From Thermotogaceae bacterium (GTDB taxonomy: Bacteria; Thermotogota; Thermotogae; Thermotogales; Thermotogaceae): a stretch of DNA of 5,689 bases. The stretch is taken from contig JALVXE010000055.1 in assembly GCA_027038385.1 (NCBI GenBank), forward strand, positions 4,669 to 10,357, read 5' to 3'. The notes below the pieces were generated by a model. That model ran no database searches. It had not been told where the DNA came from and saw only the letters and a program-made list of their open reading frames with translations. The position numbers were made by a program, and so were the translations under genes. Shown in pieces: positions 5,298-5,689 of this stretch (its first letter is position 1; every line of letters starts with the position of its first letter).

Positions 5298-5689
5298 GTG
5301 AAAGATATCCTATGTGCTGGCGAAGCTTTGATAGATTTCGTATCCCAAGATGCTGGGGATTTGAAGGGATCGAAGGTCTTTGAGAAAAGGCCCGGTGGAT
5401 CCCCGATGAACGTCGCAATGGCCTTGTCAAGGCTCGAAAATGACGTCAAGTTTCTGGGAAAACTCTCATCTGACCCTTTTGGATCGTTTCTCAAGGAATT
5501 CATGGAGGGCGAGGGGATAGATACAAGCTTCATAGAGATTTCAGATGAACACAGTACAACACTTGCTTTTGTTGCTGTTGATGAGTCGGGGAATCCCGAT
5601 TTCGTGTTTTACAGGGAAAACTCCGCCGATAGGCATCTGGAATTCTCCGAGATTTCCCTGGATCCAGAAGATTTTTCGATCTATCACTT
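5298..5689 (+). CDS. PfkB-family carbohydrate kinase (fructokinase/ribokinase-like), 3'-truncated by window edge
   Basis: The frame is open from the rluD stop to the end of the window and gives about 130 residues, the N-terminal part of a roughly 300-residue kinase. It starts MKDILCAGEALIDF, the typical first strand of PfkB sugar kinases, followed by the N-terminal signature RPGGSPMNVAMALSRL (a GG..xNvA block in the substrate site), LGKLSSDPFGSFL, EGIDTSF and FVAVDESGNPDFVFYREN, the lid and sugar-binding region. The GEALIDF and YREN elements favour a fructokinase or 2-keto-3-deoxygluconate kinase type over an adenosine or ribose kinase, but the specificity call is tentative. The catalytic Asp and ATP-site motifs (GAGD region) lie beyond the window. 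GTG 5298 is chosen for SD spacing; ATG 5292, overlapping the rluD stop by 1 bp, would add two residues. It is the last visible gene of the operon. Confidence 0.92.
   Translation, partial: MKDILCAGEALIDFVSQDAGDLKGSKVFEKRPGGSPMNVAMALSRLENDVKFLGKLSSDPFGSFLKEFMEGEGIDTSFIEISDEHSTTLAFVAVDESGNPDFVFYRENSADRHLEFSEISLDPEDFSIYH

Overview
The window looks like a chromosomal segment from a thermophilic member of the Thermotogales (Thermotoga/Pseudothermotoga-like). This is an inference. It rests on heavy use of AGA/AGG for Arg and ATA for Ile, on Lys/Glu-rich proteins, on frequent GTG/TTG starts behind strong Shine-Dalgarno (SD) sequences, on family-level resemblance of the YebC and CheR proteins to Thermotoga ones, and on a predicted outer-membrane-type beta-barrel. 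No 16S or other marker is present, so genus and species are not claimed.

Layout: eight genes, all on the + strand, with essentially no intergenic DNA. In order they are: the 3' end of a response-regulator receiver domain (1-292); a coiled-coil/GAF-like/SpoIIE-type PP2C phosphatase (285-1661); yebC (1674-2432); an unrecognised exported protein with a beta-barrel look and a C-terminal beta-signal (2429-3154); cheR (about 3132-3953); lspA (3954 to, as written, 4553); an RluD-type pseudouridine synthase (4369-5292); and the 5' end of a PfkB-family sugar kinase (5298 to the window edge). Junctions are overlaps of 4 to about 23 bp, direct abutment, or gaps of 12 bp or less. The exception is lspA/rluD, where the lspA frame runs 185 bp into rluD. 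The whole window reads as the interior of one long operon. No promoter, terminator, RNA gene, repeat array or mobile element is visible.

Functionally it is a mosaic. The receiver and phosphatase form a probable two-component/partner-switching module, with phosphorylation of the receiver controlling a phosphatase that would act on an anti-sigma-factor antagonist outside the window. YebC and RluD act on translation. LspA matures lipoproteins. CheR methylates chemoreceptors. The kinase belongs to sugar metabolism. The lspA-rluD adjacency is common in bacteria; the rest seems lineage-specific packing.

Most of the window is ordinary. The points most worth a second look are the small predicted beta-barrel protein hidden between yebC and cheR, the lspA/rluD overlap (possibly a one-base G-run event), the split receiver/phosphatase pair whose receiver lacks the aromatic switch residue, and a strikingly uniform SD geometry that fixes several non-ATG starts. 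I see no evidence of a wholly new multi-gene system.
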